A DNA stretch of 64,000 nt from Roseomonas alba (GTDB lineage Bacteria; Pseudomonadota; Alphaproteobacteria; Acetobacterales; Acetobacteraceae), in contig NZ_JAHYBZ010000009.1 of assembly GCF_019430885.1 (NCBI RefSeq), positions 186,001-250,000 on the forward strand. The letters are read 5' to 3'. The first letter of the stretch is position 1; each line of letters begins with the position of its first letter. Below, piece by piece: positions 43,577 to 52,200 of the stretch. The notes under the pieces were generated by a model. The model did no database searches. It saw nothing but the letters and a program-made list of their open reading frames with translations, and was not told the origin of the DNA. A program made the translations under genes and the position numbers.

Positions 43577-45778
43577 TTACCGCCGGGCGACGGTCTCCAC
43601 CACCACCGGCCGGACCACGACGCGGGTGCCGTTCGCCCGCGCATTGCGCAGCGCCGCTGCCAGCGCCGAGAGATAACCTGCCTGTGGTTCCACCACTGGC
43701 CTCGGCGTGGCAAAGAGCGGCCGGTCCGAGGCGATGACGACGGCGAGGTCGGTGCCATAGGGCTCGTCCACCACCCAGCCCGGGAAATTGCCCTGCGGCT
43801 CGCCGAGGCGCATCTGCGCGCTGGGCTGCTGCAGGGTGGAGGGAACGAGGTTCGCGACCTCACCCGAATGCATGAAATAGGCGACGTAGAGATGCGCGGG
43901 CCAATCCGGCATCGTCACGTCGAGGCGCATCAGCTCTTCCTTCTGAAGCGGCAGGCGGCCGACCACGCTGACCGTCGGCGCCACGCCGGCCGGGCCGAGC
44001 ACGGGGCGCAACAGGTCGAGCGCCTCGCAGAAATCGCCGTCGAAGGGGGTGATGTCGAGCCGCGCGGCATCCTCGGGCACGCCGCGCCGGGTGAGTTCCT
44101 GCCGGATTGCGGTCTCGTCGCTGCGACGCACCACGCCGGAGAGGGTGAGTTGCCGGTCGGTTGCCGACCAGGCGATGAGCGAACAGGGGGTGGAGACGGA
44201 AATCGCCTGTGCCGCGGCGCGCAGGTCGAGCCGGGCCACCTGGTTCCGTTGCGCCTGCTCGCGCGCGATGCGGTCCCGTTCGGCCTGCTCGCGGGCGGCC
44301 TGATCGCGCGCCGCCTGGTCCCTCGCGGCCTGGTCCCGTGCGGCCTGGTCCCGCGCGGCTTGCTCGCGAGCGGCCTGGTCGCGGGCCGCCTGTTCCCGTG
44401 CGGCCTGCTCGCGGGCGGCGGCTTCGCGGCCTGCGGCTTCTGCTGCTGCCCGGTCGCGCTGGGCCTGTTCACGCGCGGCCTGGTCGCGGGCGGCGGCCTC
44501 GCGGGCGGCTGCGTCGCGTGCGGCGGCTTCGGCAGCCGCCTGATCGCGGGCGGCCTGCTCGCGCTGGGCAGCAAGGCGCTGCTGTGCCGCGGTCTGGTCA
44601 CGGACAGCCTGTTCGCGCGCCGCGGCGTCACGCGCGGCCTGCTCGCGGGCGGCGGCTTCGCGTGTTGCGGCCTCGGCCGCGTCGCGGGATTCCTGTTCCT
44701 GGCGCTGACGCTCCAGGGCCGGGTCAGGTCCGGCACCGGGGCCGATCAGGAAGAACCAACCCGCTGCGGCCGCGGCCACCACAGCGCTGGCACCGCCGGC
44801 GATCAGCCCGATCGGCGCGCCCTTCCTGTCCGGCGCAGGTGCCGGCGGCATCGGACGAGGCGCGGTGGGGCCGCCGCCGGCAGGCCGTGCGGAGACCATC
44901 GTCGCATCGTCGTTCAGGCCGGGCAGTCCCGGCAGGCCGGTCGGCTCCGTCGCCGCAGGAGCGTTCACGGCGTTGCGAATGGCCTCGCCGAACTCGGCGG
45001 CTGAGCGGTACCGATCCTCCGGCCGCTTGGCCAATGCGCGGGCGATCACCGCATCGAAGCCGCGTGGTGTGGTGACGGAAAGCTGCGAGGGTGGCGGGGG
45101 CTCCGTGTTCAGCGCCTTGTGCATCACGGCGGAGAAGCCGCCCTCGAAGGGCTTCTCCCCGGTCAGGAGCTGATACAGCATCACGCCGGCCGCCCAGATG
45201 TCGGCGCGCAGATCCACCGGTTCGCCGCGGAACTGCTCGGGCGCCATGTAGGACGGCGTGCCGATCAGCGTGCCCACCTGGGTCATCGAGGAATTCTCGA
45301 GCCGGGCGATGCCGAAATCGGCGATCTTCACCTGCCCGTCGGTGGTCATCATGATGTTGCCGGGCTTGATGTCCCGGTGCACCACGCCGCGCTGGTGGGA
45401 ATAGTTCAGCGCCGCGCAGACCTCGCCCATGATCCGCACGATCTCGGGGATCGGGAAGCGTTCCTGCTTGTCGAGCCGACCCTTCAGCGAGCCGCCCTCG
45501 ACCAGTTCCATTACGATCCAGGCCTGGGACGCGTTCTCGCCGTAATCGTACACGCCGACGATGTTCGGGTGGGACAGGCGGCCGGCGGCCTGGGCCTCGC
45601 GCCGGAAGCGGGCATGCGCCTCGACGGCCTCGGGGTCGCTCTCGTTCGGGCGGTTGACGACCTTGATGGCGACGCGGCGCTCGATGATGCGGTCCACCGC
45701 ATCATACACCGTGCCCATGGCCCCTGCGCCGAGCGTGCCGCGCACCTCGTATTTCTGGTTCAGCTCGGGTGGCAGCAT
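43577..45778 (-). CDS. ppkA: Ser/Thr protein kinase PpkA-like (T6SS)
   Basis: A 733-residue transmembrane kinase. The N-terminal Hanks domain (about 10-270) has 'GTLGAGAMGTVYDAV', Lys39 in 'RVAIKVV', 'VVHRDIKPGNIMM' (Asp136), 'IADFGIARL' (Asp154) and 'GTPSYMAPEQF'. A linker with 'LNDDATMVSARP' (Thr293) precedes one membrane helix (about 320-343). Next come ~160 residues of AARDQ/AAREQ pentapeptides, a long helix. A periplasmic C-terminus (about 520-733) follows, with 'LYVAYFMHSGEVANLVP' and 'YGTDLAVVIASDRPLF', resembling DUF4384-type domains of T6SS kinases. It should phosphorylate TssL/Fha-type targets and be opposed by PppA. Confidence 0.9.
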   Translation of the reverse strand: MLPPELNQKYEVRGTLGAGAMGTVYDAVDRIIERRVAIKVVNRPNESDPEAVEAHARFRREAQAAGRLSHPNIVGVYDYGENASQAWIVMELVEGGSLKGRLDKQERFPIPEIVRIMGEVCAALNYSHQRGVVHRDIKPGNIMMTTDGQVKIADFGIARLENSSMTQVGTLIGTPSYMAPEQFRGEPVDLRADIWAAGVMLYQLLTGEKPFEGGFSAVMHKALNTEPPPPSQLSVTTPRGFDAVIARALAKRPEDRYRSAAEFGEAIRNAVNAPAATEPTGLPGLPGLNDDATMVSARPAGGGPTAPRPMPPAPAPDRKGAPIGLIAGGASAVVAAAAAGWFFLIGPGAGPDPALERQRQEQESRDAAEAATREAAAREQAARDAAAREQAVRDQTAAQQRLAAQREQAARDQAAAEAAARDAAAREAAARDQAAREQAQRDRAAAEAAGREAAAREQAAREQAARDQAAREQAARDQAARDQAARDQAARDQAAREQAERDRIAREQAQRNQVARLDLRAAAQAISVSTPCSLIAWSATDRQLTLSGVVRRSDETAIRQELTRRGVPEDAARLDITPFDGDFCEALDLLRPVLGPAGVAPTVSVVGRLPLQKEELMRLDVTMPDWPAHLYVAYFMHSGEVANLVPSTLQQPSAQMRLGEPQGNFPGWVVDEPYGTDLAVVIASDRPLFATPRPVVEPQAGYLSALAAALRNARANGTRVVVRPVVVETVARR
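44236..44725 (-). repeat. 15-bp minisatellite encoding AARDQ/AAREQ helix in ppkA
   Basis: About 490 bp of GC-rich 15-bp units translate to runs of the pentapeptides AARDQ, AAREQ and variants. The stretch predicts a long charged single helix in the periplasm. Such arrays are prone to in-frame length changes. Confidence 0.8.
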
Positions 45779-45939
45779 GGGCTGACGGGGTCTCCAGCGT
45801 CCGGCAACGGCAGTGCAGCGATGCTACAGCCTCTCGGGGGATATGTCGTCATCACGCGACTTTGTCAGCCATGCTGTGCGATCCCCGTCACTGCGGCGCG
45901 CTGATGTGGCGCGCGAATCGCGGCAGATCGGTGGAAGCG

Positions 45940-46213
45940 ACGCGAGCGGAAAAGGGCCTGCCCCGTCCAAAAACCTCACCCCGCCAAGGGCCACAGAGCT
46001 TATGGAAACCGATACTTGGCGCCGTGCACCGCTGCCGGAATGGCGCCGAGACCGGCTCCTGCGCATGAAGGGCGTCAGCGGGGACGACGCGCCCGGCGCA
46101 CCAGAAGATTGCGTTCCAAGTGCTCCAAGCACCAGGGGCACCCATCGGCGTTGCGCAGCAGCGTCGATGGGAACCCGGTGGCGGGGTGGTTTGGAGGGGC
46201 AAGGCCCCTCCAA
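45940..46213. repeat. Degenerate REP-like repeat pair between ppkA and CHAT gene
   Basis: The 533-bp gap (45779-46311) holds a decayed left arm (about 45955-46015, recognisable 'CGCCAAGGGCC' and 'GGAAACCGATAC') and a right arm with an intact outer hairpin TTGGAGGGGC-AAG-GCCCCTCCAA (46191-46213). The central ~170 bp shows no supported gene. This is the third occurrence of the family in the window. Confidence 0.6.
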
Positions 46214-46286
46214 TTGCGACAGTGGAATCAGGCGAGCCACCAGGAAGGCGTTGCGGCCTTTACCGCGGTGAGGTCCGGATAGGGTC

Positions 46287-46307
46287 GAAGCGGCTCCCCG
46301 CCGCTTC
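46287..46307 (-). terminator. Candidate terminator of the TPS/CHAT operon
   Basis: GAAGCGG and CCGCTTC form a 7-bp stem with a 7-base loop immediately after the CHAT stop codon on the minus strand. No U-run follows. Confidence 0.4.
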
Positions 46308-46311
46308 CGCC

Positions 46312-49284
46312 CTACGTCCGCGGCTGCCCGCCGCGACGTCCGTCCCCGATCAGCACGAAGGGCGCCCAGTAGTAGGGATGCGCGAAGGCCGCCGGCAGAT
46401 TGCGCCCGGCTTCGTCCAGGATCAGCAACTGCGCTCCGCGCAGCGCGGCCGCCGAGGTCGCGCGCCCCTGCTGGCGCCGCAGCGTGTCGGCGACGGTCAG
46501 TGCGGCTGCTGCGTCGTCCACCGCCCAATGGGTGACCATCAGGCCGCGCGCGCCGGCATAGAAGAAGGCGCGGGCCAGGCCCGACAGCGCCTCGCCGCCG
46601 CCCTCGCCGCCCGGACCGCCCGTGTTGCAGGCGGAGAGGATGACGAGGTCGGCATCCATCTTGAGGTCGAGTACCTCGCTGGCCTTGAGGAAGGAGGCAT
46701 CGGCCGAGGCCGCCCCGGCCGGGGGGGAGGCGACGATCGATGGTTCGGTCAGGCAGGACAGCTCGCCGGGCAACAGCGCGTGGGTCGCGAGGTGCACGAC
46801 GCGGAACTGGTTGAGCGGCTGGCGCTTGAGGAAGGGAATGGTGAATTCGGCGCCGAGGATCGCACGGCTGGGCCCGGCGCCGAGGAGCTGGCTGGAGGTC
46901 AGCACCTCTGCCCGCGTCCCCGGCAGGCGGCCAAGCCCGGTGGCGAGGCGGGCATCCGTGCCGCAGCGATTGGCCGGGAAGGCGCGCGCGAATTGCCCCG
47001 CCGAGGGCGGGACGAAATCGCCGAAGCCGATATAGGGGTTCGGCGCCGTCGATCCGGTTCCCGCCGCGCGCAGCGTGACCAGCGTCTGCGGGGACGGGAC
47101 GTGGACGATGGCGTGGCGGCGGATCAGCCAGGGGGCGCCGCCCAGCGCGTCGGGGCTGGCCGGCTGTTCCAGCAGCAGGCCGAAGGGCAGGGCGAGCAGC
47201 GGGCCGTCGGGCGCCACCACCAGGTTCTCCGCGCCGTCCAGGCTGGCGGCCAGGGGGGCGACGAGGAGCCGGTGCAATTCGAAGGCGGCCTGGGTGTCGA
47301 AGCGCGGCACGCCGCCGGCGCCCAGTTCGGAGGATTGCCGTACGCGATGCACCAGGGCCGCGACGGCCTCCTCGCCCAGCGGTATGCGGCGGGCATCGAC
47401 GCGGCCGTCGCGCACCACCATGACGAAGCCCTCGCGCGGGCCGAGCAGCATGGTCAACAGAGCCTCGCCCCGGCTGAGCGAACGCGCGACGCTGTCCGCA
47501 TCGACCGAAGCGAGCAGGAGCTGGCGGTAGCCAGGGGCCGCGGCGGCGACCTCGCCTTCCGCCTGGGCGCGGCGCTGCTGCGCGGCGGCGATGCGGTCGT
47601 CGAGCGCCTGATTCTGGCCGCCCGAGGCGTCGCGCTCGGCAAACAGCTCGCGCAATTCGCGATCGGCGTCCTGCAGGCCGCGCACCGCGCCCTGCACCGC
47701 CGGATTGCCTTCCGAGGCGCCGAGGCGCGCGGAGGCCTGCTGGACGAAGCGCGCCGTGCTGGACCGTTGCGCGAGCTGCGCCGCACCGAACATCTCGGCA
47801 CGCAGCGCCGGCGCCTGACCGGGGGAGGCGTTCGCCTCCTGATCCAGCGCGTCGAGATAGGCGACGATGAGCGGCACGGGGAGGCCGATCTGGCGGGCGC
47901 GCAGGATGCCCGCGCCGGTGCGGAAGGCTACCAGCGCCTCGGCGCGGCGGCCGGAGCGGATGCGCTGCTGGCCGGCGAGGAAGAGCGTCACCGCCTCCGG
48001 CCGTTCGCCGGCTGCGGCGATGCCGAAGCGCCCGGCGGCGCGTTCGAGGAGCTGCGCGGCCGCCTCGGTGCGTCCGAGGCGGATATCGGCCCCGGCCTCG
48101 GTGCGCAGCGCGCGGCCGACCATCATGTTGGGCTCAAGGCCGGCGCGCCGCAGCACCTGGCGGGATTCGGCGACGAGATCCTGCGCTTCGGAGGCGTGGC
48201 CAGTGCGCGTCAGGGCGACGGCACGGTTGCGCTTGGCCTCGGCGAGGCCGAGCACGGCCGATTGCACCACCGGATCAGCGACAAGCTCAGTCCCGTCTCC
48301 TTCGCGTCCCGCGGCGCCGCCGGGGATGAGCGCGGCATAGGCGGTCTCGGCCTGTTGCAGCAGAGGGATGGCCTGCCCAGGCTGATCCGCATTGAGCGCG
48401 TGCAGCCCGCGGTAATGCAGGACGCGGGCGGGGGTCGCTGGATCGGCGGCCTGGGGGGCGAGGGTCGCGGCACGATCGAGCAGCAGCTGCGCCTCGGCCA
48501 GCCGCTTCTGGTTCGAGAGATTCACGGCGAGGGCCAGCATCGCCGTCGCGGTATTCGGATTGTCGCGGCCCAGCACGCGTTCCTGCACGGCGAGGGCGGC
48601 GCGATAGGCATCCTCGGCGGCGGCAAAGTTCTCGGTCTGGTTCAGGTCGCGGCCGAGCGTCATGAGCTGCTCGTAGCGGCCGACATCGGTGGCGCCGAAG
48701 GCATCCGCGGACAGCCGCGCGACGGCGAGTTCCAGTGCCGCTGAGCGACCGCCCGAACCGCTGCCCGAGCCGGAGGACTGGCCGGTGGCCAGGCGTTCGA
48801 TGACAGGCAGGGCGGTGGCAACGCCGTCGGCGACGACCGGCCCGGATGCGCCGCGCGTGACGATCGCGACGTGCGGCCAGCCGCCCGCGCGGCGGGTGCA
48901 GGCGAGCAGCCGCGCCTCGGTGCCGCCGGCGATGGTGGTGCGGGTGGGTGCCGCGCAGGTCACGCGCTGGTCGAGCCAGTTGCGCCACAGCCCGGCCGCG
49001 GCGATGGCATCCAGGTCGGCGGATGTCGCACTGCCCGACATTTCGGTGATGCGGGCAGCAGGCTGGGTCCAGCCGCCGCAATAGACCTCCCGCGTGCGCA
49101 GGACCGGCCGGTCGGCCGGGCTGGCGCGGCCAGGCTGCGCCTGGCAGGCCTCGTTGCGCGCGTCCGTGCCGGCGGGCTCGCCGGCGATGCTGCCCACAGT
49201 GCGCGTCGCATAGGCGTCGGGGGGCGGTTCGGTGCAGCCGAACAGGCCGAGCACTGCGCCGATGGCAAGGAGGGGGCGGCGCAC
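46312..49284 (-). CDS. CHAT-domain protease lipoprotein with TPR region
   Basis: A 990-residue protein. The N-terminus 'RRPLLAIGAVLGLFGC' is a lipoprotein signal with lipobox LFGC. The middle (about 180-560) is helical with TPR-like repeats ('ALAVQERVLGRDNPNTATAM', 'GQAIPLLQQAETAYAAL'). The C-terminal CHAT domain carries the caspase-like dyad: His835 in 'VVHLATHALLPGE' and Cys886 in 'LVILSACNTGGPGGEG', followed by 'GARGLMVTHWAVDD' and 'PYYWAPFVLIGDG'. I chose the GTG at 49284: it comes just after the tpsA stop with GAGGA upstream, and gives a clean signal. CHAT genes often accompany TPS haemagglutinins; a role in processing or surveillance of TpsA is inferred. Confidence 0.85.
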   Translation of the reverse strand: MRRPLLAIGAVLGLFGCTEPPPDAYATRTVGSIAGEPAGTDARNEACQAQPGRASPADRPVLRTREVYCGGWTQPAARITEMSGSATSADLDAIAAAGLWRNWLDQRVTCAAPTRTTIAGGTEARLLACTRRAGGWPHVAIVTRGASGPVVADGVATALPVIERLATGQSSGSGSGSGGRSAALELAVARLSADAFGATDVGRYEQLMTLGRDLNQTENFAAAEDAYRAALAVQERVLGRDNPNTATAMLALAVNLSNQKRLAEAQLLLDRAATLAPQAADPATPARVLHYRGLHALNADQPGQAIPLLQQAETAYAALIPGGAAGREGDGTELVADPVVQSAVLGLAEAKRNRAVALTRTGHASEAQDLVAESRQVLRRAGLEPNMMVGRALRTEAGADIRLGRTEAAAQLLERAAGRFGIAAAGERPEAVTLFLAGQQRIRSGRRAEALVAFRTGAGILRARQIGLPVPLIVAYLDALDQEANASPGQAPALRAEMFGAAQLAQRSSTARFVQQASARLGASEGNPAVQGAVRGLQDADRELRELFAERDASGGQNQALDDRIAAAQQRRAQAEGEVAAAAPGYRQLLLASVDADSVARSLSRGEALLTMLLGPREGFVMVVRDGRVDARRIPLGEEAVAALVHRVRQSSELGAGGVPRFDTQAAFELHRLLVAPLAASLDGAENLVVAPDGPLLALPFGLLLEQPASPDALGGAPWLIRRHAIVHVPSPQTLVTLRAAGTGSTAPNPYIGFGDFVPPSAGQFARAFPANRCGTDARLATGLGRLPGTRAEVLTSSQLLGAGPSRAILGAEFTIPFLKRQPLNQFRVVHLATHALLPGELSCLTEPSIVASPPAGAASADASFLKASEVLDLKMDADLVILSACNTGGPGGEGGGEALSGLARAFFYAGARGLMVTHWAVDDAAAALTVADTLRRQQGRATSAAALRGAQLLILDEAGRNLPAAFAHPYYWAPFVLIGDGRRGGQPRT

Positions 49285-49288
49285 GGGG

Positions 49289-52200
49289 TCAGTAATCCTC
49301 TTCGGCGATGTTGGGCAGCTGCACATCGGGATCAGTGATCGCGCCGCCGCCGAGGCGGATGTCGATGCGCTGCGGCGGCGCCTGCGGGATGGTCAGCACC
49401 TGGCTCGGCACCACGCAATTGACCGAGGAGACCACGCAGCCATTGATGCGGTAACGCGTCAGTGCCCCCGTGCTGGCTGGGCGCGTGCTGTCGGCGAAGC
49501 GCGCGGCCGTGGTGCCGCCGACCGGCGTGCCGCTGATATCGATGATCTGGCCGGTCAGCTCGGCCGACCCCCCCGTGCCATGGATGCCCAGCCGTCCGGC
49601 CGAGACGATGTTGCCGGTGACCGTGCCGCCGTCGAGCAGCAGGAAGATCGCGCTGCGTCCGGCGTCGATGTCGATCTGCATCGGCCCCGCGGCCGCGGTG
49701 GAGGCCGGGCCGAAGGCGCCAGGCACCTCGGTGCCCGGCAGGCGCACCTGGGTCGTCTGCTGGGCGTTGGGCAGGCCGGGGACGTCCGGCTCCACCACAT
49801 CGAGCGGATCGGGCAGCGTCCCGGCGGCGCGGGTATCGAAGACCACCGCCGGCCGCAGGCTGCCGCGCGGCGAGACGGTGATGGTGTTCGGCGTGGTGAT
49901 GCCGCCCGGCGCGGTGAAGCTTACCGCGCGCCCGATGACGTAGCTGCCGCCATCCAGCGTCAGCCGGCCGGCCGCATCGACGTCCAGCGTGCCGGTGGTG
50001 ATGCTGTTGCCACGCAGCGTGACCGTGCTGCCCGACAGAATGATCGCGTCGCTCGACACCAGGGTCACCGCGGTCAGGTCCAGGGCGCCGCTTGTCCGCA
50101 GTTCGATGACTGTCGGATCGATCTGGAAGGATTGGAGCGTGGCGCCCTGGCCGGCGGTCAGGCGCACCACGCCGCCGGCGGTGATCTTGCCGTCGGTCAG
50201 CGTGGCCGTACCGCCGGACTGCACGGTGAAGTCCGTGGCTGCGACGGCCTGGCCGCCGAGGGAGACGGCGCCACCGGCGGAGAGAGCCGCATCCTGGCCG
50301 GATCGGAGGTATCCCGACTGGCTGAGGCCGCCCCCGGCCTCCAGTGTGACCGGGCCGCCGGCAGACACGGTGCCGCTGCTGGCAATGCCGCCGGCGCCTG
50401 AAAGCGTCATCGCGGCCGCGGCCGAGACAGCGCCGGTCTGCGTCAGCACGCCGCCTGCCCTGAGCGCCACGGCGTCACCCTGGACGGTACCCGACTGCGT
50501 CAGTGCCCCGTCCGCGGTTGCGGCCAGCGTGCCGCCGGCCTGGACCAGCCCCTGCAGCGTCATGGCCTGGCCGGCGCGGAGCGCGATGTCCTGGTTCGCG
50601 GCCAGCGTGCCGGAGGCGGCAAGCGTGCCGCCCGCCGCGGCCGACAGGCTCGTACCCGCACGGTGCAGCGTGCTGAGCGTCATGTCGCCGCCGGAGGTGA
50701 GGGTGAGGGCCTGGCCGGCCTCTACCGTCGCGGTGCTCTGCAGGCTGCCGCCGGCGGCCACGGCGATGCTGCCCGTGGCGGACAGGGTGCCGACCAGTGT
50801 CAACGGCCCGCCGAAGGTCGACAGGGTGGCGTTGGCGCCCGCGATGAAAGTGCCGCTGGCGGACAGGCCGGTGCCGGCCTGCAGCGTCAGGTCGTCGGCA
50901 TTCGCGGCAATGCGGCCGGACGCATCCAGCATGCCGCCGGCAATGAGGCTGACCGCCTGGCCCGCCGTGATCGCGGCAGCGGTGGTAAGCGCACCGCCCG
51001 CCGTGGCGGTCACGGTGCCGTTCGCCCCGATCGTGCCGTCGAGGGTCATGGCTCCGCCGGTGGCGGCCAGGTTGGCATTGACCCCGGCCGTGAAGATGCC
51101 CGTGGCGGACAGATTGGTCCCGGCGCGCAGCGTCAGGTCGCCGGCAGTGGCGGCGATCCGGTTGGTGGCGTCGAGCGCGCCGCCGGCGAGGAGGCTGATC
51201 GCCCGGCCTGCCGTGATGGTTGCGCCGGTGACCAGGGCGCCCCCCGCCGTGCCGGCGAGGTCGCCGCCGGCGCCGATGGTGCCCGCCAGGGTCATGGTTC
51301 CGCCGGCCGCCGTCAGGGTGGCATTGGCGCGCGCGGTGAAGATGCCGCTGGCGGACAGGTCGGTCCCGGCGCGCAGCGTCAGGTCGCCGGCATTCGCAGC
51401 GATCCAGTCGGTCACATTGAGCGCGCCGCCGGCGAGGAGGCTGATCGCCTGACCCGCCGTGATCGCGGCGTCGGTGGCGAGGCCGCCGCCGGCCGTGCCG
51501 GTCACGGTGCCGGTCGCCTCGATCGTGCCGTCGAGGCTCATGGCACCGCCAGCGGCAGTCAGGCCGGCATTGGCGCCCGTGGTGAAGGTGCCGTCGGCGG
51601 ACAGGTCGGTCCCGGCGCGCAGCGTCAGGTCGCCGGCATTCGCAGCGATCCGGTTGGTCGCGTGGAGCGCGCCGCCGGCCAGCAGACTGACCGTCTGGCC
51701 CGCCGTGATCGCGGCGTCGGTGGTGAGCGTGCCGCCCGCCGTGCCGGCCACGGCGCCGGTCGCGCTGATCGTGCCGTCGAGCGTCATGGCGCCGCTCGTG
51801 GCGGTCAGGGTGATCTGTGGACCGCCGTCGAGCGTCCCAAGCGCCAGGAGATCCGTCCCCGCCGCGAATGCGATGGTCGCCGGCGTCGTGATGCTGCTGC
51901 CGGCCGAAGCGTTGATGGCACCCGGCGTGGCGAGGGTCACCGCGCCGCCGGCTTGGCCCGTCGCATCATGGGCCAGCAGAGCTCCCGCGCTGAAGGTGAC
52001 CGCTCCGCCGGCCGACCAGGAACCGCCGACCGTCATGCCAGCACCGGCATCGAGGCGCAGGGTGCCACCCGCGGTCAGGCTGTTCGCGGCCGAGAGCGCC
52101 CCGCCCGCCGTCAACGCGACATCGCCGCCGGCGGTCAGCGCGGCCGAGGTCGCGAGCGTGCCTCCAGCGCGCGCCGTGACGGCACCCGCAGCGCCTATGG

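Noticed and set aside
46120..48744. 874-codon open frame on the plus strand opposite the CHAT gene
   Set aside because: Antisense to a gene with intact signal peptide, TPR and CHAT motifs; the product is low-complexity Arg/Gly-rich.
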